Source: Nocardia colli (GTDB taxonomy: Bacteria; Actinomycetota; Actinomycetes; Mycobacteriales; Mycobacteriaceae). From it: a DNA stretch of 64,000 bases. Made by a program: the position numbers and the translations under genes. The stretch's first letter is position 1, and each line of letters opens with the position of its first letter. Positions 26,151 to 34,364 of the stretch are shown here, piece by piece. A model generated the notes under the pieces. The model did not search any database, was not told where the DNA came from, and saw only the letters and a program-made list of their open reading frames with translations. The stretch spans positions 434,001 through 498,000 of the forward strand of contig NZ_VXLC01000004.1 in assembly GCF_008704205.1 (NCBI RefSeq), given 5' to 3'.

Positions 26151-27944
26151 TCAGCTGTAGATCTTGGCCACATCGTCGGCGTGCTGCTTCATCACCACAG
26201 CGCGCTTGAGCGAGAGCTTCGGGGTGAGCTCCCCGGTCTCCTGCGTCCAGTCGATCGGCAGGATCCGGACCTTCTTGATGCCCTCGGCATGCGAGACCTT
26301 CTTGTTGGTCTCGGCGACCGCCGCGTCGACGTCGGCGATCAGCTCGGGGTTCTCGATCAGCTTCTCGATCGGGGTGTCCTCGGGCAGGTTGTGGTTCTTC
26401 TTCCAGCCCGGCAGCGCCTCCGGGTCCAGGGTGATCAGCGCGGCGACGAACGGCTGCCCGTCACCGACCACCATCACCTGGCTGATCAGCGGGTTGGCCC
26501 GCAGCGAATCCTCGAGCAGCGCGGGGGAGACGTTCTTGCCGCCCGCGGTGACGATCAGTTCCTTCTTGCGGCCGGTGATGGTGATGAACCCGTCCGCGTC
26601 GATGGCGCCGAGGTCGCCGGTCTTGAACCAGCCGTCCTGGAAGGCTTCCTTGGTGGCTTCCTCGTTGCCCCAGTAGCCGTCGAACACCACCGACCCGCGC
26701 AGCAGCAGCTCGCCGTCCTCGGCGATCTTGGCGCCGTGGCCCTCGATCGGCTTGCCCACCGAACCGACCCGGATGTTCTCGGGGGTGTTCACGGTGATCG
26801 CCGCGGTGGTCTCGGTGAGCCCGTAGCCCTCGAAGATGGTGACGCCGACGCCGCGGAAGAAGTGGCCAAGGCGCGCGCCGAGCGGTCCGCCGCCGGAGAC
26901 CGCGGCATCGCACTGGCCGCCGAGCGCGGTGCGCAGCTTGCTGTAGACCAGCTTGTCGAACAGCGCGTGCTTGAGCTTGAGCACCAGCCCGGGTCCGCCG
27001 TTGTCCAGCGATTCGCTCCACGCGATGGCGGTTTCCGCGGCCGCGTCGAAGATCTTGCCCTTGCCGCCGTCGTGCGCCTTCTGCTTCGCGCTGTTGAACA
27101 CCTTCTCGAACACCCGCGGCACCGAGAGGATGAAGTGCGGCTTGTAGCTGCCGAACTGGTCGACCAGGGTGGACCAGTCGGATGTGTGCGCGACCGTCAC
27201 CTTGGCATCGAACGCGACCAGCGCGACCGCGCGGGCGAAGACGTGCGCCAGCGGGAGGAACATCAGCGTCTTCTTGCCCGGCCGGATGAACGTGCCGAGG
27301 GCGATCTGGTCCGAGCGGGACTCGGCGTACAGGTTGGCGTGCGAGAGCATGACGCCCTTGGGTCGCCCGGTGGTGCCCGAGGTGTAGATCAGGGTGGCCG
27401 GCGAGTCCGCGTTCACCTGCTTGCGCCGATCGTGCACGGCCTGGTCGTCCAGGTCGGTGCCGCGGCCGATCAGCTCGTCGACGACACCCTTGTCGATCTG
27501 CAGAGTCTCCCGCAGATCCGTCAGCGCGGCCGGGTCGATCTCGTCGATGATCGCGCGGTGCTTGTCGCTGTCCACGAACAGCAGCTTGGTGGCGGAGTCC
27601 TGCAGGATCCACTTGGCCTGCTCGGCGGCCGAGCTGTCGTAGATGGCGACGGTGCAGCCGCCGACGGCCCAGATGGCGAAGTCGAGCACGGCCCACTCGT
27701 AGCGGGTCGGGGCCATGATGGCGACCCGATCGCCCAGTTCGATGCCCGAGGCGATCAGTCCCTTGGCGACGCCGGTGACGGTCTTCGCGAACTGCGCGGC
27801 CGTCACGTCCTGCCAGCCACCGCTCCCGTTCGGCACGTTGAACAGCACCGCGTCCGGCGACTGCTCGGCGTGCCGGAAGACGTTGTCGGAATTGTTCGCG
27901 TCTTCCGGAATTGTGTAGGAAGCCGGGACTTCGAACTCTCGCAT
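26151..27944 (-). CDS. Long-chain fatty acid-CoA ligase, FadD15-like
   Basis: A 597-residue AMP-forming acyl-CoA synthetase that activates long-chain fatty acids. The P-loop is LIYTSGTTGRPKGVMLSHAN (~193-212), followed by IFEGYGLTETTAAIT, the hinge region FKTGDLGAIDADGFITITGR and the catalytic-lysine C-terminal domain (TQETGELTPKLSLKRAVV). Full length and N-terminal sequence resemble mycobacterial FadD15. Start ATG. It is a single gene with its own strong terminator. Confidence 0.92.
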   Translation of the reverse strand: MREFEVPASYTIPEDANNSDNVFRHAEQSPDAVLFNVPNGSGGWQDVTAAQFAKTVTGVAKGLIASGIELGDRVAIMAPTRYEWAVLDFAIWAVGGCTVAIYDSSAAEQAKWILQDSATKLLFVDSDKHRAIIDEIDPAALTDLRETLQIDKGVVDELIGRGTDLDDQAVHDRRKQVNADSPATLIYTSGTTGRPKGVMLSHANLYAESRSDQIALGTFIRPGKKTLMFLPLAHVFARAVALVAFDAKVTVAHTSDWSTLVDQFGSYKPHFILSVPRVFEKVFNSAKQKAHDGGKGKIFDAAAETAIAWSESLDNGGPGLVLKLKHALFDKLVYSKLRTALGGQCDAAVSGGGPLGARLGHFFRGVGVTIFEGYGLTETTAAITVNTPENIRVGSVGKPIEGHGAKIAEDGELLLRGSVVFDGYWGNEEATKEAFQDGWFKTGDLGAIDADGFITITGRKKELIVTAGGKNVSPALLEDSLRANPLISQVMVVGDGQPFVAALITLDPEALPGWKKNHNLPEDTPIEKLIENPELIADVDAAVAETNKKVSHAEGIKKVRILPIDWTQETGELTPKLSLKRAVVMKQHADDVAKIYS

Positions 27945-28062
27945 CAGTGCCCTTCCACGTGGGTTTACTCGCCAGTAATCTACGACACCTTGGTCAGGGC
28001 CGTGAGGTCGACCACCAGAAACGGATCCGTGCGTTACAGCCGAGTACGGACCCGTGTCGTAG

Positions 28063-28977
28063 TTATCCTAAGTCCCGCAATTCGGCCGGCTGAATCGCTT
28101 CCCGCAGGAACGCCGCCAGTTCGCTCAGCGCCGCGGCGGCCGGGGCGACCAGCGCGGCTTGCAGTTGCGCGACATGCCACAGGCCCTTGGTCTCGGTGAA
28201 CCGGACCGGCACGCCCGCATTGCGCAGGGCGTCGACCAGCTCGCCGCACTGCCCGTGCAGCAGCTCGTCCACATCGACCTGCACATAGGTCGGCGGCAGG
28301 CCGACCAATTCGCCGGTGAGCGGCGCGTAACCAGGATCACTGGAATCTCCGCCGCCGAGGTAGGCGGCGGCGCAGGCGCGCGACCACCGGCGGTTGATCA
28401 CCAGGTCGCTGTCGCGCTCGGGAATCTGATTCGGGTCGGTCCACGGCGCGATCAGGCCGAGCGCGGCCGGCGTGTGCCCGTGCCGGGCGATCAGCCGCTG
28501 CGCGGTAGCCAGGGACAGTCCGCCGCCCGCGGAATCGCCGGCTAGGGCGATCTGGCCCGGCAGGTAGCCCGAGCTGTCCACCAGCTCCAGAAACGCCGCC
28601 TCGGCGTCGTCGAGCGCGGCCGGGAACGGGTGCTCCGGGGCCAGCCGGTAGTCGGGAACGTAGACGGTCGAACCGGTTTGGTGGGCCAGCCGGGCGGCCA
28701 GCGACCGGTGCGTGGCCGGTGAGCCGACCGCGTAACCGCCGCCGTGCAGGTAGAGCACCGCGCCGCGGGGCGACTTGGTGGCGGTGATCTTCTCGGCGGG
28801 CCTGCCGCCGAGTCGGATGTGATCGATGGTGGTGCCCGCGGGCACCAGTTGCGCTGCCGAGCCGACTTCGAGCAGCAGGCGCTGTATCCGCCACGGCGCC
28901 CGCTGGTTCAGCGTGACGCGGAAGATCGGACGCAGCACCGCTCGTGCGACGGGCAGCGGAAGATTGATGTCCCGCAT
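28063..28977 (-). CDS. Alpha/beta hydrolase, hormone-sensitive-lipase (Lip) family
   Basis: A 304-residue carboxylesterase. The HSL oxyanion motif YLHGGGYAVGS (~76-86), nucleophile elbow ALAGDSAGGGLSLA (~144-157), a late Asp in QVDVDELL and the catalytic His in KGLWHVAQ are all present. No signal peptide. It is the third gene of the operon headed by the Baeyer-Villiger monooxygenase, 17 bp from the dehydrogenase, so it plausibly hydrolyses the ester product. Confidence 0.9.
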   Translation of the reverse strand: MRDINLPLPVARAVLRPIFRVTLNQRAPWRIQRLLLEVGSAAQLVPAGTTIDHIRLGGRPAEKITATKSPRGAVLYLHGGGYAVGSPATHRSLAARLAHQTGSTVYVPDYRLAPEHPFPAALDDAEAAFLELVDSSGYLPGQIALAGDSAGGGLSLATAQRLIARHGHTPAALGLIAPWTDPNQIPERDSDLVINRRWSRACAAAYLGGGDSSDPGYAPLTGELVGLPPTYVQVDVDELLHGQCGELVDALRNAGVPVRFTETKGLWHVAQLQAALVAPAAAALSELAAFLREAIQPAELRDLG

Positions 28978-28994
28978 AATCTTTCGAACTCGAA

Positions 28995-29825
28995 TCAGGG
29001 TAGGAACGGACGGTTCACGACGGCGGCGATGCGCTGGTAACCGGAGGCGGTGACGCGGACGAACACGTCGAGCAGCTTGGCCTCCCAGCCGATCAGCACC
29101 CGGCCGTGGCCCTTGCGCACGCCCTCGGTGACGGTCTGCGCGGCCATCTCCGGGGTGTGCATGGCCAGCTTCGCGTCGAACATCGAGGCGGCCTTCTGGC
29201 CGTCGATGCCCTCGGCCCAGGTGGCGTTGCGCGCGACTGCGGTCTTGATGCCGCCGGGATGCACGCAGGTGACCTTGACCTTGTGCTTGCCGACCAGCAT
29301 CTCCTGGCGCAGCGACTCGGTGAACCCGCGCACCGCGAACTTGGCTGCGTTGTAAGCACTTTGGCCGGGGACCGCGATCAGGCCGAACAGGCTGGACACG
29401 TTGACCACGTGCCCGTCGCCGGACTCGATCAGGAACGGCAGGAACGCCTTGGTGCCGTTGACGACGCCCCAGAAGTCGACGTCCATGATCCGTTCGATGT
29501 CCTTGAACTCGGACTTGATCACGTCGCCGTGGTAAGCGATGCCTGCGTTGTTGTAGATCTGGTGCACCTTGCCGAAGTGCGCCTTCACCGCGTCCGCGTA
29601 GAGCAGCACGGCCTCGCGCTCGGCGACATTGATCCGGTCGGACTTGACCTCGGCGCCGAGCGCTTCGCAGCGGCGCACGGTCTCGGCCAGGCCCTCGGTG
29701 TCGATGTCGGACAGCGCCAGCTTCGCGCCGCGCTTGGCCAAATTCTCCGCGAGTGCGCGACCGATGCCGGAGCCGGCTCCCGTGATCACACAGACTTTGT
29801 TCTCGAAGTAAGCGTCTTTGCTCAC
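28995..29825 (-). CDS. Short-chain dehydrogenase/reductase
   Basis: A 276-residue classical SDR. Cofactor motif VITGAGSGIGRALAE (~13-27), NNAG, catalytic Ser in VNVSSLFG, and YxxxK as SAYNAAKFAVRGF. The Asp after the second strand (LALSDIDTEG) suggests NAD(H) preference. GTG start overlapping the monooxygenase stop by 4 bp. In the operon it could interconvert the alcohol and ketone that feed the monooxygenase. Confidence 0.92.
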   Translation of the reverse strand: MSKDAYFENKVCVITGAGSGIGRALAENLAKRGAKLALSDIDTEGLAETVRRCEALGAEVKSDRINVAEREAVLLYADAVKAHFGKVHQIYNNAGIAYHGDVIKSEFKDIERIMDVDFWGVVNGTKAFLPFLIESGDGHVVNVSSLFGLIAVPGQSAYNAAKFAVRGFTESLRQEMLVGKHKVKVTCVHPGGIKTAVARNATWAEGIDGQKAASMFDAKLAMHTPEMAAQTVTEGVRKGHGRVLIGWEAKLLDVFVRVTASGYQRIAAVVNRPFLP

Positions 29826-31357
29826 TGGGGTGCTCCTACTTTCAAGTCGGCCGTGGCCTGGTTGGTTATTTGGTAGGCGTCCACATCGAACGACCGGGTG
29901 AGCCTACGGAATTCGAAGGTGAAGTCGGGCCACAGCGTGGTGTTGTTGCCGTGCTTGTCCAGGTACCAGCTGGCGCAGCCGCCGTTGAGCCAGACGCTCC
30001 TGCCCAGCTTGCGCTGCAGGTCCTGGTTGAACTCGTCCTGCACGTCGCGGCGCACCTCGACCGTCTGCAGGCCGAGCTTGTCCACCGTGGCGAGCGCGTC
30101 GGCGACGTAGTTCAGCTGCGATTCGATCATGTACACCATCGAGGTGTGACCGAGGCCGACGTTCGGGCCGAGCAGGAAGAACATGTTGGGGAAGTTGGCG
30201 ATGGTCGCGCCCTTGTAGGCCTGCTGGCCGATCTCGTCGAAGACCTCGCTCAGCGTGCGGCCGTCGCGACCGGCGATGGTCTCGTAGGTCGGCGAGTCGG
30301 TCACGTGGAAGCCGGTAGCCACGATGAGTGCGTCGATCTCGCGTTCGGTGCCGTCCTGGGTGACGATCGAGTTCGCCCGCACCTCGGCGATGCCGTCGGT
30401 GACCACGTCCACGTTGTCCCGGCTGATCGCCGGGTAGTAGTTGTTCGAGATCAGCATGCGCTTGCAGCCGATCCGGAAGTTCGGCGTGACCTTGGCGCGC
30501 AGTTCGGGATCGGGCACCTCGGCGCGCAGCTTGGCCTTGGCGATCAGCTCGAACGCGCCCATCAGCGCGGGAAGCTTGGCCAGGCCGACCACCTGGGTCT
30601 CGCGCGCGGCGTAGATGGCCGCGCGGGAGAGTCGCTGGAAGCCGGGCACGTGCTTGAACGCGAGCCGCTCGAGCTTGGTGTACGGGCGATCCAAGCGGGG
30701 GAGCAGCCAGGGCGCGGTGCGCTGGTAGACGTCGAGGTGGGCGACCTTGCCCGCGATCGCGGGCACGATCTGGATGGACGAGGCGCCGGTGCCGATGATC
30801 GCGACCCGCTTGCCGGTCAGGTCCGCGTCGTGGTTCCAGCGGGCAGAGTGGAAGGTTTCGCCCTGGAAGTCGTTGATGCCCTTGATATCCGGCAGCGCGG
30901 GCTCGCACAGCGCGCCGACCGCGGAGACCACGGTCTCGGCGACGAAGCTGCCCTGGGTCGACTCGACCTCCCACCGGGAGGTGTCGTTGTTCCAGCGGGC
31001 ACTGGTCACGTCGCAGTCGAAGATGTGCTTGTCGTAGACCCTGTACTTCTTCGCCACGCTCTGGATGTACTGCTGGATCTCGCCTTGCCGGGAGAACGAG
31101 CGCGTCCAGTCCGGGTTCAGCGCGAACGAGTACGAGTACAGGTGCGAGGGGACGTCGCAGGCCGCGCCGGGGTAGGTGTTGTCGCGCCAGGTGCCGCCGA
31201 CGTCGCCGCCGCGCTCGAGCACCAGGAAGTCGTCACGACCCTGCTGGCTGAGCCGGATGGCTAGGCCGAGGCCCGAAAACCCGCTGCCGATGATGATCGT
31301 CTTGACGCGGCGGGCTTGCCGGTCGCGGACAGCTTTGTCTGTAACCTTGCGACTCAT
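29822..31357 (-). CDS. Flavin-containing Baeyer-Villiger monooxygenase (EtaA-like)
   Basis: A 511-residue class B flavoprotein monooxygenase. The FAD motif is IIIGSGFSGLGLAI (~20-33), the BVMO fingerprint is present as FQGETFHSARWNHD (F-x-G-x3-H-x3-W), and the NADPH motif is VAIIGTGASSIQIVP. It inserts oxygen beside a ketone to make an ester or lactone. In mycobacteria the closest known relatives include EtaA, which activates ethionamide; the natural substrate here is unknown. ATG start; divergent from a TetR gene. Confidence 0.92.
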   Translation of the reverse strand: MSRKVTDKAVRDRQARRVKTIIIGSGFSGLGLAIRLSQQGRDDFLVLERGGDVGGTWRDNTYPGAACDVPSHLYSYSFALNPDWTRSFSRQGEIQQYIQSVAKKYRVYDKHIFDCDVTSARWNNDTSRWEVESTQGSFVAETVVSAVGALCEPALPDIKGINDFQGETFHSARWNHDADLTGKRVAIIGTGASSIQIVPAIAGKVAHLDVYQRTAPWLLPRLDRPYTKLERLAFKHVPGFQRLSRAAIYAARETQVVGLAKLPALMGAFELIAKAKLRAEVPDPELRAKVTPNFRIGCKRMLISNNYYPAISRDNVDVVTDGIAEVRANSIVTQDGTEREIDALIVATGFHVTDSPTYETIAGRDGRTLSEVFDEIGQQAYKGATIANFPNMFFLLGPNVGLGHTSMVYMIESQLNYVADALATVDKLGLQTVEVRRDVQDEFNQDLQRKLGRSVWLNGGCASWYLDKHGNNTTLWPDFTFEFRRLTRSFDVDAYQITNQATADLKVGAPQ

Positions 31358-31378
31358 GTATCCGAGCGTAGAGGCTTA

Positions 31379-31412
31379 TTGAGCAGCAGTCAACAGTATT
31401 GAATCACGTTCA
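31379..31412. promoter_or_regulatory. Candidate TetR operator(s) in divergent promoter
   Basis: Two imperfect dyads lie in the 68-bp gap between the monooxygenase and TetR genes: TTGA-N7-TCAA (31379-31393) and TGAA-N5-TTCA (31400-31412). The short, AT-leaning gap is where a TetR regulator would control both genes. The dyads are weak. Confidence 0.35.
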
Positions 31413-31425
31413 GTAGGATGTCGGT

Positions 31426-32058
31426 GTGAGTATCAGTCGTTCCGGTTCGGGAGAGTCCAAGCGTGTCCGGCTCAGCCCGGACGAACGCCGCCTGCAGCTG
31501 ATCACCCTCGGGGCGGAGATGCTCGGCGAGCGCGCGCTCCAGGACATCTCCGTCGACGACATCGCTAAAGAGGCGGGCATCTCCCGCGGGCTGCTGTTCC
31601 ACTACTTCGCCTCGGTCGGTGAGTTCCACGAGGCGATCGCGCGGCATGTCAGCGCCGAATTCCTCACGGCCACCGCGCCGGATCGCAGCCTCGGTCTGTT
31701 CGACATGCTGCGTGACTCGGTCGAGCGTTACGTCGACTATGTCGAGGACAATCGCGCGGCTTATCACGCGATCCTGCGCGGGCCGTCGAGCTACAACCCC
31801 GGCATGGTCACCTATGTCAACGAATCTCGTAGTGCCATCGCCGAACTCGTGCTCACCGAGGTTCCGATCCCGCCGGACGACCCGGATCGTCCCCGGCTGT
31901 CGCTCGCTGTTCGCGGATGGATTGCCTTCGTGGAGGAAACGATTCTCACCTGGATGAGCGAAAAGCCCGTTACCCGTGAACAACTCATCGAGTTGCTCGT
32001 CGAATCCCTGCCGGCGCTTGCGCTCAGTCCCGCGCTGGCCGAAGCGCTGCGCGGCTGA
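31426..32058 (+). CDS. TetR-family transcriptional regulator
   Basis: A 210-residue regulator. The helix-turn-helix is LGERALQDISVDDIAKEAGI followed by SRGLLFHYFASVGEFHEAIA (~35-75). The rest is a helical ligand-binding domain (YVDYVEDNRAAYHAILRG, RGWIAFVEETILTWM). GTG start. Placed divergently from the monooxygenase/dehydrogenase/esterase operon, it is the obvious regulator of that operon. Confidence 0.92.
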   Translation: MSISRSGSGESKRVRLSPDERRLQLITLGAEMLGERALQDISVDDIAKEAGISRGLLFHYFASVGEFHEAIARHVSAEFLTATAPDRSLGLFDMLRDSVERYVDYVEDNRAAYHAILRGPSSYNPGMVTYVNESRSAIAELVLTEVPIPPDDPDRPRLSLAVRGWIAFVEETILTWMSEKPVTREQLIELLVESLPALALSPALAEALRG

Positions 32059-32210
32059 GAGTTTCGGCTCTCGGGAACGCATGCGTTACGGGACCGACCG
32101 GTCAGCAGTTTCTTCGATGTAGAGCATTCGCCGGTCATCCTGTGCGCGAAATTGATGCGCCATGAAATAGCCGCTATTCCGATTTCCGCGGTCATGCCAT
32201 TTCATCTGAC

Positions 32211-32251
32211 GAAAAAAGCCCGCCCGCATCGGTTTTCGATGAGGGCGGGCT
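32211..32251 (-). terminator. Intrinsic terminator after exported-protein gene
   Basis: 9-bp stem AGCCCGCCC / GGGCGGGCT extended by CATCG/CGATG past one mismatch. On the minus strand it is followed by TTTTTTCG, serving the gene that ends at 32289. It may also stop transcription from the TetR gene. Confidence 0.85.
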
Positions 32252-32288
32252 CTTTGCTGACCGGTGAATCGCCCCGGTCAGGTGGTTA

Positions 32289-32975
32289 TCAGGGCAGAAC
32301 CTGCGGGATGATCTGCGGTGCGACCGCGCCCAGGATCGCGCCGATCACTGCGGCGAACACCACGTAGCTGATGCCGCTGGCGATGATGCAGGCGAAGTAG
32401 CCGACGATGAAGACCAGGATGGCGGGGATGCACAGGACTGCGGCGACGCCGAGGCCCGTCATCGCGCCGGCCGCGAGGCCGTTGGCCACCGGGTCGTGGT
32501 TCTGCGCGTCCGGGTTGGTCGCGATGGGCTTCAGTTCGCCGGCGGCGACGTTCTTCAGTTCACCGGCGATCTCCGTGGTCACCTGCGGGGTGACGACCAG
32601 GGTCTTCCCGTCCGGGGAGATCTGCGGGGCCAGCGCGATCGTGTTGCCCGCGGCCGACTTCATCGACATCGGGAACTCGGTGACCTTCGCGCCGGTGGCC
32701 GATTCCACCTGCACCGCCGACGAATCCGCGGTCAGGGTGAACTTGCCGCTGTTCAGCACGGTGGAGACGGACTTCAGGTCCGCCGACGTGGTCGTCTTGT
32801 ATTCGACGCCCTGCTCGGCACCGGCCGCCGACAGGCTGTCGGCCCACCGAGCCTGCTGGTCCGCGAGTTCGGTCGCGGACGCGGTGCCCGCGTTGGCGAG
32901 GCTTGCCACTACCGCGAAGGGCAGAACCACGGTGAGGATCTGGCGGCCTGCGCGCATGACAGTCTTTTGGAACAT
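32289..32975 (-). CDS. Exported/membrane protein of unknown function
   Basis: A 228-residue protein with a Sec signal peptide (ILTVVLPFAVVASLANAGTASA), a soluble ~130-residue domain (KFTLTADSSAVQVESATGAK ... GKTLVVTPQVTTEIAGEL), then two hydrophobic C-terminal helices (LAAGAMTGLGVAAVLCIPAI and ASGISYVVFAAVIGAILGAV). The layout, a small beta-rich exported domain plus a Gly/Ala-rich transmembrane end, is common among uncharacterised Nocardia proteins. ATG start. It lies at the edge of the toxin island but is separated from it by over 300 bp. Confidence 0.7.
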   Translation of the reverse strand: MFQKTVMRAGRQILTVVLPFAVVASLANAGTASATELADQQARWADSLSAAGAEQGVEYKTTTSADLKSVSTVLNSGKFTLTADSSAVQVESATGAKVTEFPMSMKSAAGNTIALAPQISPDGKTLVVTPQVTTEIAGELKNVAAGELKPIATNPDAQNHDPVANGLAAGAMTGLGVAAVLCIPAILVFIVGYFACIIASGISYVVFAAVIGAILGAVAPQIIPQVLP

Positions 32976-33302
32976 TTAGGCTTTCTCTCCCGCCCCCGAT
33001 CGCTATGGAACGCCTTGTCCCCCAGACGAATCGAAGCGTTGATATTGATCGACAGGGATATTCATATCCGACGATCCCCCAGAACCAGAACTAATGTGAC
33101 GAGCGCCACATTGATTCAACAAAATGCCCCCACTTCTCGGGGCTGCCGACCCCGCAAAACGATTGCTTCCACCTGGTGACAGCCACCGCGAGACCCCGAA
33201 TCGAGGATTTCATATCGAGGCCAGCAGCCCCCGCCTACCCCCCGCCCCCAACAACTTTCGTCAAACCCCACCCGGCAACCCTGAAGCCCCCGCCGCCCTC
33301 AC
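32976..33302. other. 327-bp intergenic region
   Basis: No gene is supported. It holds the promoter of the exported-protein gene and, at 33126-33143, a small GCCCC/GGGGC hairpin followed on the minus strand by ATTTTGTT, which could terminate the immunity-gene operon. The part next to 33302 is C-rich on the plus strand and looks like decayed non-coding sequence. Confidence 0.4.
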
Positions 33303-33812
33303 TCAATCGTTGATATCATCCGAATCATAATTAATGTTCAGATCAGCCGGCCGAGACGGCCACGGCGGTGCCGTAATTCGATCGCCTGTCCATCGATTGA
33401 CCTGAATGACAGGATATTTCGTCTGCTCGACCATGCCCGACCGACGCCACAGCAGATCCTTGCCGGAGTAGACCGAGAAAGGGACGTCTGGGTAATGCTC
33501 CGACGTAAGCATGACCCACCCGTTCCCAAATCCGAGCTGCACGCACCCAGTCTTGAAAAACGCCGTGGCTTTCACCGGCGCCCCAAGAATCTGCTCGACC
33601 TCAGCCTTCGGCCAGTGAGTGATCACATGTCGATCGGGAAACCCCCTGTAAAAACGCGGCGACAACTCCGTCCCATACCCGGCAACGATCCGAAACCCCG
33701 AATCCATCGAGAGCGCGAATTCATCCGAGCCCCACTCGATACGATTACCCCGACTATCCCGCAACGGCCACAACAGCCACCGATCCTCGTATTCGATGAT
33801 TTCTTGATTCAT
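33303..33812 (-). CDS. Unrecognised protein, possible second immunity protein
   Basis: A 169-residue acidic protein with no family I can name. It begins MNQEIIEYEDRWLLWPLRD and contains many Trp/Tyr/Phe (FYRGFPDRHVITHWPKAEVE; GFGNGWVMLTSEHYPDVPF). Composition, small size and position immediately downstream of an Imm42 gene fit an immunity protein, but this is inference. ATG 33812 is preferred over GTG 33842. Codons are less GC-biased than in neighbouring housekeeping genes. Confidence 0.6.
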   Translation of the reverse strand: MNQEIIEYEDRWLLWPLRDSRGNRIEWGSDEFALSMDSGFRIVAGYGTELSPRFYRGFPDRHVITHWPKAEVEQILGAPVKATAFFKTGCVQLGFGNGWVMLTSEHYPDVPFSVYSGKDLLWRRSGMVEQTKYPVIQVNRWTGDRITAPPWPSRPADLNINYDSDDIND

Positions 33813-33845
33813 CCCTAGCCCGCCTATCGTCGATTCCTGCACGCT

Positions 33846-34364
33846 TCAGCGGATGGACGTCGATCGTAGCTCGGTAAGGAACTTCTTCAGAACTGTATCG
33901 AACTCGCCTATGGCGAGCCGTGTCTCGTTTATCCGCGCATCACCGGCAAGGCGCCAGATAAGTCGAGCCTCGCGGGCACCTTCGATGACGAAGACATCCC
34001 AGGCATCGAATTCACCGATTAGTGGACGAACCAGGAACGGTCGGTATTTCTTCTCGTCCGCTGCGAGTTCCTCGTCGGATTGTCCCCGGTCTTCGAACAG
34101 CGCCCGAACAATGGTGTCGACCACCTCCTGAGCGGGGACCTGCATCAAGGCATCGTCACGTCGACCATCGGCAGCTGCGAGCACGCGCTCAGCCTCGATG
34201 GCCGCGTCCCGCAGCGTGGTGTCGTCGTCGAACAGCCCGACCGGCTCGCCACCACACCACCACCGAATCCGTCCGTACAACCATTCCGCCAGGGCAGAGT
34301 CGGCGAGTTTCTCCTCGTCCAGCTCGAATTCGATCGCGAACCGACTCTTGTCACCGACGAGCAT
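33846..34364 (-). CDS. Imm42-family immunity protein
   Basis: A 172-residue cytosolic protein whose start MLVGDKSRFAIEFELDEE, then WLYGRIRWWCGGEPVGLFDD, and TTLRDAA match the Imm42 family pattern as I know it (M-[IL]-x-G-D-x-x-[KR]-F-A-I-x-[FY] ... W ... G-x-x-[IV]-G). Imm42 proteins neutralise a polymorphic toxin encoded just upstream. Its ATG overlaps the toxin stop codon by 1 bp, coupling immunity to toxin translation. Codon use is less GC-biased than in flanking core genes, as is common for acquired toxin modules. Confidence 0.82.
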   Translation of the reverse strand: MLVGDKSRFAIEFELDEEKLADSALAEWLYGRIRWWCGGEPVGLFDDDTTLRDAAIEAERVLAAADGRRDDALMQVPAQEVVDTIVRALFEDRGQSDEELAADEKKYRPFLVRPLIGEFDAWDVFVIEGAREARLIWRLAGDARINETRLAIGEFDTVLKKFLTELRSTSIR

